Below are positions 33,089 to 45,666 of a stretch of DNA of 64,000 nucleotides, piece by piece. The DNA comes from Morella rubra. Its lineage: Eukaryota; Streptophyta; Magnoliopsida; Fagales; Myricaceae. The translations under genes and the position numbers were made by a program. The notes below the pieces were generated by a model. The model made no database searches and was not told the origin of the DNA. It was given only the letters and a program-made list of their open reading frames with translations. The stretch covers positions 10,756,764-10,820,763 of the forward strand of contig CM025852.1 of NCBI GenBank assembly GCA_003952965.2, read 5' to 3'. Within the stretch, counting starts at the first letter, position 1; each line of letters begins with the position of its first letter.

Positions 33089-34480
33089 CTACAAAAAGGC
33101 AGACTTCAATGACAAACCTCTTGATTCAATAGGATAAGGAGGACGAAACAAGAAGAAAAAAGATACTAAAAAATTCCGGTTGAGAAGAACATATTCTATA
33201 CGAACGGTAAGAAACAAAATGCTCAGTACTTGATGGGATATCTCAGTTTGGGATGTGTAATAGTTTGCCTGTTAGATGATAAATTAAATTAGTTTCTATT
33301 TTTCTTATACTAGATCAACAAGAATCATAACAGGAGGTGAAGAAATGTATTTGCACCGTTTCTTCATGCTCTGAGTTCTGGAAACAATAAAACAAAATAG
33401 AGCAATAGTTTGAAACCATTTGGTTCTCTTCATCCTCACGAATATTAATGCAATAACAGAGATAGATAATCCCCGAGAATTCAACGTATACTTTCTGTGC
33501 ATACCTGCTATCACAAAATGTGCTAGGATAATGAAAAGTACGCACGAGTAGTTTGTAGTTTGACAGTTGACGTTTCAGCTTGCTCGAGTAGTTTGTAGTT
33601 TCTGTGAAAAAAATAAACTATTTCTGTGAAACAACGTGGAATAGTTTTTTATATTAATGTTGGACTTTAAAAAAATAGCATCTGCGTATATGTTGTGGCC
33701 TTATATACTATATACCGGTAAATAAATAACTCGATCCATCCCATGCGTCATGAATTTATCTGATCGCCAAAAGCTGTTGCAAATGTGGTATGAAAAAAAA
33801 AAATATGGAGCCTAGCTTTTTGGAAACTCTTCTTGAGATTAGAAATGGAACAGGGTAATGATGAAGTGGTTTAATATCAGTGTGGACAATTTAATATTTT
33901 GTCTAACGCAATGTAGGATTACCTAAGTTGACAGAACATTGTTATGATCAGCATCCCACGAAGTTATTCAATTTAAGGGCCCTGTGACAATTTAATCGTT
34001 GAAATTTCATATTGAGCTTTGATCAATTGTTCGTGAAGATGACAATGGAAGCATTTGTGGAGTTATCTTTCCGGTGGACTTATACAATCGAAGGAAGCAT
34101 CTGAAAGTCTTTCTGCAAGTAGTGTTTCATTGCTCTGTTTCGTTAGAAATCTAAAATGGTAAAAATGGTTATCCGAATAAACCAAAAGTAGGTTGCAAAA
34201 TTGATATAAAATAAACCGAGAAAGTGCAGAATTGATAAATGCTGACTTTGATCACTTCCCATCTTCATACAAACTACTTGGAAAATGGAATTGTTTCCTC
34301 CATAACCACGACAATTACACCACATATAGCTGACTTGGTCGATTACCAGGTCTAACGATTCTAATGACTCTTCAATGACAGATAATAGAGATCCTAATTA
34401 CAGTAATTTTTTATTTTTTTTTTATACACTGCCCTCGTATTCTCTCCAGAGATGTTTTCTTGAAGAACCGGTACAGGGAT
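33089..34480. other. AT-rich sequence, possible introns of the decayed gene
   Basis: There are short minus-strand frames at 33305-33545 next to a splice-like acceptor (ttgtttccag), but the reading is not convincing. Nothing else seen. Confidence 0.3.
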
Positions 34481-34777
34481 TTAAAGCGTGGTGAATAGCC
34501 AAAAAATGAAAAGCATAGCAACACACTCTGTAAGGCGAACTGCACTCAGCGATTGTGGCGAGTATGAAGCCTGCACTCTTTCCTCGAGATCTTTGCCATT
34601 ATCCATGGATTCTAGCAGATGTGGTACGAGAATTGAGCATGCCATGGACTGCAAATTTTCATCCCCAACTGAGAGGAGAATGATGAACAATACCGTGGCC
34701 TCTTTCCTTAGCCAATCTTCTGTTTGCCTCTTCCTCTTCACTCTGATAATTGAGCAAAAACCACAGAAACCGACCAA
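34481..34777 (-). other. unassigned 98-codon open frame
   Basis: The reading contains SVGDENLQSMACSILVPHLL and ESMDNGKDLEERVQ, which looks like helical protein. The opposite strand is also open (34488-34835). I cannot decide which, if either, is real. It could be an exon of the same decayed minus-strand gene as 32759-33088. Confidence 0.2.
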
Positions 34778-34871
34778 CCATTATAAAAGAAAAGTAACGA
34801 GAGGTACCCATGTCATGAAAGATCCAGTAACTTAATGGAATGCATCGGAGAGACCTCCAACTAATAAACAA

Positions 34872-36831
34872 GCTTAGTAAAAGGTGGAATCCAAATCCAT
34901 ACCAAGGCCTACTACTCTGACAGAAAAAAAAATTACATGATTATGGCATGGAGTTACTAGGCTGTTTAACTAAGTTCAGTAAATCATGCACGAATACTTT
35001 GAACTAGACCACTAAATTTTGTCCACGAAATTTTGCCACAAATACAAAAATTAAGATGCTGAAACTCTTTGAACTAAAACAGCTTCATCTGAAAATGCCC
35101 ACTAATCACATTCTCCAGCAGACACCCATCAAAGGATATAGCCAATATGAAAGTAATTAAGATTTTACAGGCTTTGCTCGAGGCCTCCAGAGCCCCAGCC
35201 TATACTAGTGGGCATATTTCAATATCAGCTTCCTCTGCAAAACAAGATTCAGATGTAATTTTCAGATCTTAAAATGTCTCAAGTTACAGATTTTCCTATG
35301 GTGGGCCTATGCATTCAGATTTACATGGAGGTTAATGCTGCAACACTACAAATTAGTTCCGAGTTCTAATACGTAACCCAGGTAAAAAAGAAAAAGAGAA
35401 ACAAACAACCAAAAACTTATGTATATGCAGATCCTCTTTCTTGAGCCCCATCTGCAATAGAAATGATTACATAATGACAGAAAGAAAAAGAACTACGAGA
35501 AGTACCTTATGAAGGCAAGTAAACTTTTACCTGTAAATGCTCCAAATCTGACAAGCCCTCAGAAACAAGGGTGTAAAGTGACATCAAGATTCATTTTGGC
35601 TTTTTTTTTTTTAATCTAAGAAGCTGTCCAACTAAAAAAAAAAAAGGACATAGTAACATCAAGAGATTTCGGACAGCGGTTAACTTCTGAAAATTATAGA
35701 GATCAAAATCTGAAAAACGAAAAGAGCATTTTTATTCATGAATTAATCTATAGCACAAAGCAACATTAGTTCATACAAGATTGTGGATGCTATCATAATA
35801 GCATTATACCCTACTCACTCTCCTTGTTCTCACGTCTCAATTCTTAAGAAAAAAGAATCGGGTTGAACGTGGTGGTGGTTTGGGGTTAGGAGGGCAAACA
35901 CTGAACATGAGAATCATTAACCGGGCCATGTTTGCACAAGTTGACTGGTGTATGGTAAAATATAAGTACCGTTAATTTATGCATTTGAATATACAAAGCT
36001 CATATCAAAGCACCCCACACAAGTACCATAAACCATCAAACACCAAGTGTAAGCACTATGTCCGCTCGTGCCTCCCTTAGCCATCGTGTCGTCCCCCCTT
36101 CCCCTCTCCCCATATTTGCCAAGAATAAAAAAAAAAAAGTGTAAGCACTATGTCTAAACATCACAAGTTCAAACTGATGTGAGAAAGAAAGCATTGGAAT
36201 TAGGGAAGCAGTAAATTGATAGAATACATTCGAGTAATGTATTCAAAGAAATTTTGCATAGTCCTCCTTGAGTTAATTAATTTTGATCAAAACTTCAACT
36301 TCAAAACCAACAAACTAAAACAGAGTAAAAACATAAAAGAGTATATAAAAACCAAAATATATTTAACAGAGTATATTTCCTTAGTATATATATATATATA
36401 TGTATTGTTTTATTTTTTAGTTAATTAACTTCAACTTCAGCTATGTATTAGCTTGTAGTTATATTGCTCAATTTCTAGATGTCATAACAAAGTTAGCACT
36501 CTCTCTCTCTCTCTCTCTCTCACATAAGTGTCTCTATGCGTGTGTGTGGGACATGTCTATGTGCTTTCCAATTACACTTGGAATAACTTTGAATACCATA
36601 CAAGTCAATAACTTCTCAACGTCTCAATTTTTTGCCACGCCCACAGTTGAATTATAGAACTTGCACATGTAAAGCAACCAAACATTTTCCCAAGCACCTA
36701 GTGTGCCCATTGGTCTAGGATAGTAACAACAATATTCAGCAACCAAACATAACCATCTCTAACTCACAATGGTGGGCAGAAGTGATGAATAAGCTGTGTG
36801 GGCAGCAACAGAGAGCTCTGATATGGAGTGG
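34872..36831. other. intergenic sequence with splice-like sites
   Basis: On the minus strand near 35540 the words gagcatttacag followed by GTAAAAG, and near 35456 ctattgcag, look like a donor and acceptor, but no longer exon can be built. A CT microsatellite lies at 36499-36521. Confidence 0.3.
36499..36521. repeat. CT microsatellite
   Basis: About 11 CT units. Confidence 0.9.
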
Positions 36832-37528
36832 GTGAAAGTTTGCATGTGGAAAATTACTTACTTGATCATGATGAATAATCTTGATCTTCTCTGCGATTGA
36901 CTCTTCAATCTTATTTTAATCTTTAGGTCTTGTTGATCTCACATCTTGAGTCTTTTAATTTCATAACCTAGCAGCCCAAATGTTCTACCTCCTTCCTTTC
37001 CACGTTCACAGCCTGCACAAAGTTTCTTTAAGGTCTTAATGGCCAATCATTTCAATTGATCGGCTATCTCATAGTCTATCCTTTTAATAAAACCTTAGCT
37101 ATTGATAGTGCGTTAGATTGTTAGGGATCTCAAATCTCAGCCGTAGGGTCACATGGAAAACTTTTTTCCATTATTTTTCTTATATTATTTTATTCCGAAT
37201 TTTAAGCTTCTACTAATTGTAAGCATGTTCATCAACATATTACAAATCACCCCCGAGTATTTGAGATTGATTTGTGAAATATCCCTTATGCTAACAATTA
37301 TTTATTTATTTATCTTTCGACAATGCTATATTCCACATAACCCAATAAGACCGGAATCATATCAACGATTAAGTTCCTAACTCATATAATTTTTAATTCA
37401 CAATCTATAACCCATTGGACTTTCAAATTGTTTCCAAAATAATTTCACAAATAAATATATTGTGAATGTACATGTATAATTGTCAAAATTTACCATGGGC
37501 AAAACAATCTTTTTATTACCACATTTTT

Positions 37529-39801
37529 TGTCAGACCCCGAGCTTATAGCATAACATGCATATTGTTTATGTTATTTTGTTTGTGATTAGTAGTGCATTA
37601 GGGGGTACTTAGTGACTAAGTGAGATTATTAGTACTTGATGAACTAAGTTCAAAACCTTGATTAGGACATGATTTAGTGAGATTTGGAGTTTGCATATAA
37701 CTAGGTTGTTGTTTAGGATGTTGAGGAGCACGTTTGGATCAATTTAATTTTTTAAGCTAGTAGGACATTTTTGTCTCGAAAACCGAATCACATGATTTTT
37801 ATTCTTTTAATATGTTGGGAGATTATCCATAAGTTTATGGTTTAAATTTGGAAACTTTTTATTTTTTCGGAAGCAAGTAGGTTGTTTAGCAATCATCAGC
37901 GGATTAGTGAAGCAATTAGCAAGACTTAGCCATTAAGAAATGAAATTTTGCTGCCCTAGAGAGTGACACATGTGAGGGCTAGATAGCACAACAAATCAAA
38001 GATAGAAGCACGACGAATCAAGCTAGAAAGCACGACAAAAAGGCTATACCTAGGTAGCTCGAGGTGTCGACCACCAGTGGATCTAGGTGGCAACTCACCT
38101 AAGCTATAGTGAAAAATTCGGCCATAGGCATGCTCAGCAGCAGCTTGAGGTCGCTGGGTATCGTTGCATGGTCAATGTAGCTTTTTGAGTCACTGAACTA
38201 GCCTAGACACGTGTCGCGATGTGACGAACCAAGCTTGCCTATAAATAGGGGTCTGGCATTTAAACTTACACCAGCACCTTTGTTATTTATGAGTTAAACT
38301 TGAGATTAGTAGTGAAGTGAAGTAGAAGGAAGAAGGAAGAAATCGCTTAGAGAAGTTTAGTGAAGATCAAGCTCGATTAGAGGTAAAGTTTAGTTGGTTA
38401 TCTTTGATTTCAATTCAAGATGATTTGTGTGAATCTCTTGTATTTCTTATTCTAGCATCTCTTGATGTTATTAGATTTTTTCATATTCATAGTGTTCTTC
38501 GTGTTCTTGACGAAGAACAAGCTCGTCTTTCGAAAAAGTATCATTTTCAAAGTTTGATTTGTTTTCAAGTTGTTTTTCAACTTTGATCCGTTTCTTTTCA
38601 AAATTTCTTCCAAAATGTTATTTTTCAAAGCTTGAACATATTTCTTTCCTTCTGATTTCAATACTTTTTATGTCAAAATTGTATTTTCTACGTGGTGATT
38701 AAGCCGGTTTTTAATGAGAAATCAAAGTGTTGTTTTTTCCTTCACAACACTTTCCTTTGAAAAATGTTTTATAATATCCCTATGATGGAAACGAGTTAAG
38801 GTGTTGCATATCATAAATGAGATGTATGGGCGTTGATATGAGACATGCATACTTAACTTGTACGTTGGAAAGGAATATTTTGATGTTGGTTAAGGTATTG
38901 CATATCATGAATGATACATATGTGCGTTGACATGAGTCATGTATACAAAAACGTATACTGTGAAGACGTGACAGTACTATGCACTAGAGGATGTGTTCAC
39001 TTGTTGTGGCATCCTGGACCTCTCCATCGTACGCGGAAAGATCCTTTGTTAGGATACTCACTCGGAGTTTGAGACCGTATTGTACTCTGGGAGTACTGCT
39101 GCAAAATACAGAGGTTACTTGTAAACCGTCACTCTGGCCAAGTGATTCACTCTGGGAGTGAGAGTAGTGGTGATTGAGAATTGAAAAGATCATTTTTTTT
39201 TTAAAGAAATTGAGTCTTTTCTTTTTACTTTCTTCTATTTTGAGATTTTATTGATGAACGGATTTTCTTCAATATCTTTTATTCTATCTGCTATTCTATT
39301 GTACTAACCGCTGGCTTTACTGAGTCATTTGACTCACCGTTGTTTGTTAAATTCTTTTTGGTAGATGTCTGAGGTTTTATCTAGGTGAATTCACCAAGGC
39401 CATTAAACATGGCTGTATTATCCTGGAGTTGACTTTTCGCATCTACGTCACTCGTGACTTAGATGTGCTGATAGAAGGATGAGGCCATAGGTGGATTACC
39501 CCACTCTGATAACTATGTTAACATCTCCGACCTAAGTGACTCAGAAGATAAGGATTAGAGATCTTCGGTTTTATGTTTTCTTAGTTTTTCACTGTAGTTT
39601 TCTTTTTTGTAGTTTAGTATGTACATTACAAGATGTGGGTTTTCTTTTGTAATACTTCAGTATTAATTAAAGGTTCTACTTGTGTTTTGCTTAGTATCTT
39701 ATTGCTTTGTCGATCCTCCCATAGGCCGTAACCTCAGCTTTAATAGTTGTGTCCATTACTATAAGTCAATGTTTGAGGTCTTAACAGTCCGAGCTATTAC
39801 A
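37529..39801 (+). repeat. long LTR, Ty3/Gypsy type, probably solo
   Basis: It begins TGTCAGACCCCGAG and ends AGCTATTACA. A promoter-like CCTATAAATAGGGG lies at about 38239 with a purine-rich leader downstream. No coding internal region follows. Flanking pentamers are similar, not identical, so solo-LTR status is likely but not proven. Confidence 0.45.
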
Positions 39802-39819
39802 TATTTGGTCTAGATTGTA

Positions 39820-40990
39820 TAAAAACAACTTGATCTGAACTTTGGAGGATTTGGAAGCTTGTAGACAATGGAAGAGGCTTCTAGAAGGGTTTTTAAACTA
39901 ATTGGAAGGTCTGGAGCATTCTGCAGGAAGTTCTGGCTCTCTTCTGGTGGTAGGGTTAGCTTGAGGTCAGACCGAGGTTAGCCTGGCAGTAATTTTAACC
40001 AACTCTATTTTTTAGTGTAGAAACTTCGCTCAAACCATCTCTTTAACCCTTTAGACCTTTATACCCTGCTCTAAACACTATATAAACCAATTTCTAAGCC
40101 TCAAACATTTTGATGTACCTTGAAATTGCCTTACACACTTATACCCTCTCTATAGTCCTTTGTTATTTCATTCTCTCTATATATGCCATACACCTTTTCT
40201 TTTTAGATCTAAGTTTGAGACAGTCTACTTCCCTCTGGTGGAAGATTAATGAAGTAGGAAATTGTTGAAGCAGATTCGACCATTCCTACTTGGGTTTTTG
40301 AAGATCAATCGCCAAGATTTCACAAGGTTCTTGGGAGTTCTGAAGAAGTGTTGCTGCTGGAGTTCCAAGAGTTGAAGGGGCTAATAAGTTTATTGGCATC
40401 TACTTATGAGCTGATCGGAGTTGTTAGTCATATAATTGAGTGCTGGGCACCAGCTCAAGAAGTTTCTTGAGTGGCTTTATTGAAGTTGGGAGATCTGGAA
40501 AAGTGATGAATTTGCTTAGGAACATCAATTTGTAAATTTCAAAAGTTCATAGTGGATCAAGTAGTGTGCCCTTCACACCCTGAGTGTTTTTATTTCTTGG
40601 AGGAAGACATCCTTAAGAGATTTTTCACTTCGTAACCAAAAATCATTGTGTTTATTGACTTGCTTGCTTGCTTATTTTACTTAAGTTATCTTTGTGGTTT
40701 TATTAGTATCTTTAATTATCTTGATTGATTAATTAAGTGTCTTGAACCTTAATTGAACAATCTTGATTTGAAGATTCTACTATTCTATTAAAAAAATGTT
40801 TTATAGTCCGATTATAGTCAGTCTAGAGTCAAACGGCTGGAATCCTAGATTTGTGATTTTCATTTGATTGATATTTGATTTGGTATTTTCTATGAAAGAA
40901 AAAGCTGTTTAATTTTATAATACTATTCCCCCCCCCCCCCCCCCTCCCCGCTCTCTAGGTATAGTATTGGGTTTAACCTGTCTAACCTTG
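39820..40990 (+). repeat. SIRE-like Copia LTR, 3' part
   Basis: It has a TATA box (ctatataaacc) near 40080, a long leader with gagtgtttttatttcttgg, and ends near a C run and CTCTAGGTATAGTATTGG, as SIRE-type LTRs end. A 17-C run lies at 40928-40944. Confidence 0.4.
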
Positions 40991-41652
40991 ATTTTCATAT
41001 ATACATATATTAATTTTGAAAAATATGTTCACAAAATTTCATTGGCTAATAGTTTCTTTTCTAGTCAAACCCTATACAGATATATTGAATATATTATCTC
41101 ACAAAGAGACTTGTGGATTCTTTATTGAGTATTTATACAAATCCATTTATCATGCACAAGTCTCAATGTTATTTGGAATATTTGAGCTAGAAATATCATC
41201 AACAAATGACTTGGTCAAAGCACAAGTACACAACAAATAGACCTGCATAAACCTCTCAGGTCTAAGGATACAAGAAACTAATTGTGTTGAATACCTTCTC
41301 AACATCAGTGATCACTTTCAGAAAATATCCATATTTGATCTCGTTCAGTGCATGTATTCTTACAGTATATCCACTTGTTTGCATAAGGATATCACCTCAA
41401 TGATGAAGTCCATCATCATATTTAATAGAGGCATAACGAGTGTAACCTATTATACATAAACATGTACCTTAATCTAGAACAAACGTCAAGTGAACAAGGA
41501 ACCAAAAAATCATACTCCCCCCACCTTTGACTCATTAATCATTGGCATGACTTTTCTACAATGTCACTTAACAATATCTATGTAACATCTTATGTCACAT
41601 TATAATACCCAATAAATAAATATAAACATGTGACATCTAAATAAATAATTAT

Positions 41653-42050
41653 TCAGATAAATGATTTTTAGGGCCTAAGTTCGTATATCTAAATTATTTA
41701 AGCACATGGCTACAAATGGACCCATGTAATCCCTACACAACCAAGCGTCTAAGTTCATACATTTCAGGAAGTAACATAGGCTTGCATACTGAGATTGGAT
41801 ATATTTACCTCATGGCTCATATTTAGCCCCCAAATGATCCTAATAATAAGGCTTCATAATTATATTCTTATTGCTCGTTGAGACAGTAAAATTGCTCTTT
41901 TTACCTTTGTTGCAATGTAACCTACCTCAAGAGTCTTACAAAATAACCTCATTGGAGAAACACATTTGTTCATGTAAAAGTTAAAACATCCTAGTTTGTG
42001 CAATCATCTAGACTTGGTATTTTCTTTCATACTGGACATTGTAATTCAAA
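41653..42050. other. AT-rich sequence, no gene seen
   Basis: No coding region or repeat recognised between the R1 copy and the next open frame. Confidence 0.5.
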
Positions 42051-42051
42051 A

Positions 42052-42381
42052 CTAGCTTTCTGACTGAGACCCACTGATTTCGCATTTAAGAAAAGTTTTC
42101 CTACTACTTCTATTTGGAGAAATGAGACCAACCAATTCAACTTTCGATGGGGAACAAAAAAATGAAGTAGCAATTCCCAAGAGATCAAAGCCATACCATG
42201 CCAACTTGAGAAGTGCATTCTCGAGTGCGAATTCTCGACTAGTTGAAGATTTGTTTGTTGGGTTCTCTCCCTGGCATCGCAATCTATACTTTTTAGGGGA
42301 GTGATTTGGGAAGAAAATGAGACAGCGGTGGTGGGAGTTGAGGTGGGGAGTGGATGGAAATGAAGGACTAAATAGTGTCAT
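42052..42381 (-). pseudogene. candidate exon 1 of a plastid-targeted protein
   Basis: From an ATG at 42381 the frame reads MTLFSPSFPSTPHLNSHH, a Ser/Pro/His-rich, acid-free start like a chloroplast transit peptide. It continues with KSSTSREFALENALLKLAWY and GFDLLGIATSFFCSPSKVE, a likely membrane-associated helix. The leader directly upstream is a CT repeat on the coding strand (42387-42419), common in plant 5' leaders. The frame ends at 42052, and I see no further exons before the repeat at 41652. It is either the first exon of a gene cut off by the LTR-type repeats or a retained fragment. I cannot name the protein. Confidence 0.4.
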
Positions 42382-42383
42382 GT

Positions 42384-42386
<3 letters not shown>

Positions 42387-42419
<33 letters not shown>
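42387..42419. repeat. GA microsatellite
   Basis: About 16 GA units, immediately upstream of the minus-strand ATG at 42381. Confidence 0.9.
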
Positions 42420-42422
<3 letters not shown>

Positions 42423-42779
42423 GAGAGTGAGGGTGGTAGTTAAAAGATCAAGCTGGAAAGCAGTTACATGGTTTAGATTATGTGGACCTTTCTTATTTGA
42501 GAAAGCAGTGAAATGGCAGATAGGAGGTTTCGCGGAAGAAGGATACGATAAGGAAACAAGCGTCATGCCTTTCTAGATAAGCTTCTGTAAATTTTATGAA
42601 TGACATGGCAAAAAGATAATGTGGCAGGCCCTTCCGTTAGGAAAACAGATGAAGCCCTGACGGAAATGGCTCTTTTGTCAACAATAAAAAATTGAATAAC
42701 CAAATTTTGAAAAAAAATAATAATAATTCTAGGGACTAAAAAATAAAAGTGGTGAAAACCCAAGGACTAAAATGTCATT

Positions 42780-43690
42780 TTTCCTAAATTTTATTAGTGA
42801 CAAGATTGATGGTCACTAAAGCGCCCGTTAGCGATGAATACTTATCTCGCAAGAGTAAGTCAATTGCTTTAAAGTCTATTGTTGAAAATACATTTGATTT
42901 TCCTGATGATGATGTTGCTTTATTAGTGAGAAAGTTTAGAAAAAAAATTTAGATTCAAAAAGGGCAACAAGTGGAGAAAAAAAAAATTTCTTCTTCTTAA
43001 AAGGTTGCTGGAAAACCCAGTTGGAAGTCTAAAGAAAAATGAGAGAAGGGTGATTTCAAAGACTTCAAAAGGAAAGGTTCACAAGAACCTCAATGCTGCG
43101 ACTATAAAAGATATGGACTCTTCAAGGTTGATTGTCTAACATGCCTGAAATCAAAGGGTAAGACTAAGAATGCCTCCTTGTCTGATTCGAATTCAGATTC
43201 ATCTTCATCTACTGATGATGAATACAAAGGTAAGGTTACTTACATTGCTTTTACATCTACTATCAATAGCATTAAAAATCTAAGTCAAGATGATGATGAT
43301 TTATTGGATGAAGAATCTGATATTGTTGAACTTATTCAAATTGCATATACTAGTTTGTTTGAAGAAAGTCTGAAATTGAAAAAGGGAAAATCTTGCGTCT
43401 TTTAAGAAACTTCAAAACCTTGAAGTAGAAAAGGGATATTTGTTGACTAAATGTTGTGAACAAACTAATTTAATTGATGATCTGGAAAATTGTAATTCAT
43501 CTCTAAAAGTTAAGGTAAAAAGCCTAGAAATGGAACTAGAAAGTTCTCTGTCACAACTTCAAAATTTCTCTTGTGGTACAAAGAAACTTGACAAAATGTT
43601 AAGCTTAGGAATCCCTGCTGATGATAAACGTGGATTAGGATTTAAACATCTTGATTTCAAAAGCATATGTTGCTAATAAAACTGTTTTTG
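42780..43690 (+). pseudogene. SIRE-type Copia gag fragment (fossil)
   Basis: The reading contains SDEYLSRKSKSIALKSI, a Lys/Arg-rich part, a zinc-knuckle remnant (CxxYKRYGLFKxDC), an acidic SDSNSDSSSSTDDE stretch and a long coiled coil, the usual order in SIRE Gag. It is broken. No pol or LTRs are attached on either side. Confidence 0.65.
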
Positions 43691-43896
43691 TACCTACTAC
43701 TATTAAAGAGAAGGTTTCAGAGGTCAACAATCAGCCTAAGGTAAGTCTACAGTAAGTCGTTCATGGTAAGACAATTGTTCAAAGTTATTATGTATCTTCC
43801 AAATTTGTCTCTACTTGTTTCTATTGTGAAAGCAAGGTCATGTGAAAACTAAATGTTTTAAATTGAAGTCTCATGAGACTAAGTCTAGATCCATTT

Positions 43897-44260
43897 AAGT
43901 TTAAATGTTTTATAGGCTATGAAGTTATTCCAGGGTGGGGCACTAAGGGAAAGCTAGCATATCTAGAGTGCAATATAGATACAGAGTTCTTGTCGCTGAA
44001 GCATGGACAAAAAAGTACTGTTATATGGGTCACCGTCATTTCTTGCCACTTGGTCATATTTGGTGGAAGAATAAGCGTGAATTTGATGGCAACGTTGAGC
44101 ATAAAATTGAGCACCCGAACCCAACTTGTCATGATATTTTGGAGCAATTAGGGAATATAAGATATGTGATTTTTGACAAATTGTCGCCTACAAGGAAAAT
44201 GAAAAGTATAACTGAAGAGTTAAATTGAACTAAAAACATTATTTTCTTCAAGCTTTCAAC
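43897..44260 (+). pseudogene. CACTA TNP2 transposase fragment
   Basis: Two overlapping frames together read GYEVIPGWGTKGKLAYLECN and YCYMGHRHFLPLGHIWWKNK, then REFDGNVEHK, DILEQLGN and EELN. GWSTKGxLACPxCN…YMGHRRFLP…NKxxFDG is the hallmark of the En/Spm TNP2 transposase (Transposase_21). A one-base shift near 44010 separates the two halves, and the fragment ends soon after EELN. Only about 110 of some 700 residues remain. It lies right after the SIRE gag fossil with no CACTA end nearby. Confidence 0.7.
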
Positions 44261-44443
44261 CTCTTTCTTTATCATTAGCAAATCTTTATTACAAGTGGAA
44301 TATAATTCTCTATGACCACTTAATTATAAATGCAATATACGTTGTAGGGAGTTTTTTTCTAGATTGGGATCCAGTTTGAAGACTGAGAGTGCATCAAGGC
44401 AAGGTTGGCCTACAGCTACAATTTTTATCGCCACCAACTTCGT

Positions 44444-45666
44444 GGCTTTGTTTGGTATGGGGTCCATGATTGAGTTTCAATTTCAGTCTAAGACTCGGGC
44501 TCTTAAAACTTGCGTCTCATTTCAAACCTGATTTTCTTGGTTTCTTCGATCCTATTCACGGTTGTGACCCCACCCTCATATCCCAATGGAGCTAACGTCA
44601 ATGTCATGTACACTTTCCCATACTGCCCCTTAGCCATTTACACTTTCCCATACTACCCCTCAAAAGTTATTGTGTTATTAATTATCAACAACGCCCTGAA
44701 CCAGAATAGATAAAAGAAATAACTCCCTTAGCCTAATTCCATTGCCTCACACACTGTACCCCCACTAATTGCACTCTCCTATGAAATTCCACGTCTCATT
44801 TTTTTTAATCCATGGAATTCCATTTTCTGTTTCTAGCCGTGTTTCGCATCGCACTCCGAAAGTATCTCAAAGCAGTATTCTTTTATACGCAAACTGGGTT
44901 GTTTTTCATTCTTTATCCTCCCTCTGATTTCATCAAAGGTAAGAAAGGTGCAAAATACATGCTATCCAGAAATGACACATGCTGCAGTATATTCTCTCCC
45001 ATGCTCTCTCGAATTTCTCTCTATCTCTTTTTGATGTGTTATGCGTTTAAGTTCCACTTCGTGCATCCTTGCCTTTGATCTACACCCATAATTTGTTATC
45101 CTTTTTTTTTTTTGGAGGGTTTTAGTTGGTTATCATATTTTCTTTTTTTTTTGCGTTATGGTATTTGATTTTAAATCAATTATGCGTGGAAAATCTATCT
45201 ACAAAGCAGTGTATCAGTCTCGTAGAGGATGATTCGGCGAAATGAATGGTAGATTGTTTTCTATGCTTCCGACAATTGGGCGTGAAGGGGAGGAAAGGGT
45301 GTGCGAGGTAGGGGAAAGAACTGAGAAAATAAAATGGGTTAGATGAAAGCAGAGTTATCTCTGGAAAGATAGGAAATGTTGCATGTGTCTTCAAGGGTAT
45401 GTCCAGTATTAAAGTGTGTTTTGGGTTAAAAAACAGACAAAGGAGTACTGGCAATTTTGTCTTGTGTGTGGCAACCTTAACTTTTCGTTGACTTGAGCAT
45501 TATAACATTGGATGCAGAGCTTGCAGCTAATTGAATTAGGATGCGTGGAGGGTAGATTTGAAGTTGAAAATGGGCTTCAATTTGCCAAACGCCTTTGTGG
45601 GAATTAAGTTTCCAGACCCATTTTAAAATCGAAGACTAGATTTGAAACCCCATTCCAAACAAAGCC
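44444..45666. mobile_element. 1.2-kb non-autonomous DNA transposon, PIF/Harbinger-like
   Basis: The left end GGCTTTGTTTGG and the right end CCAAACAAAGCC are exact inverted repeats, continuing imperfectly (tatggggt / attccattttg…). CGT flanks both ends (44441-44443 and 45667-45669), a 3-bp target duplication. The GG(C)xTTGTTTGG end is typical of PIF/Harbinger, though CGT is not its usual TWA target. It carries no transposase. A plus-strand frame (44812-45078) and a minus-strand frame (45176-45454) have no known domain. Confidence 0.55.

Larger units (their letters stand above)
37452..41027 (+). mobile_element. 3.6-kb LTR-type insertion (composite fossil)
   Basis: It separates the two halves of R1 copy 2. 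It contains a 2.3-kb block resembling a Ty3/Gypsy LTR (37529-39801) and a further 1.2 kb resembling the 3' part of a SIRE-type Copia LTR (39820-40990). No Gag or Pol is left. The order suggests one LTR inserted into another. Confidence 0.45.
36832..41652 (-). repeat. R1 repeat copy 2, split by a 3.6-kb insertion
   Basis: Segments 36832-37451 and 41028-41652 together match the 1.2-kb repeat at 18736-19907 in order. The octamer TTCACAAA is present on both sides of the inserted block (37444-37451 and 41028-41035), consistent with a target duplication. Read on the minus strand it has LTR-like features as in copy 1. Confidence 0.6.

Noticed and set aside
38404-38661. Open frames within the long LTR
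   Set aside because: They lie in the leader part of an LTR and match no protein.
37529-39801. A coding gene with the TATA box near 38239
   Set aside because: Sequence downstream has no sustained frame, and the flanks fit an LTR.
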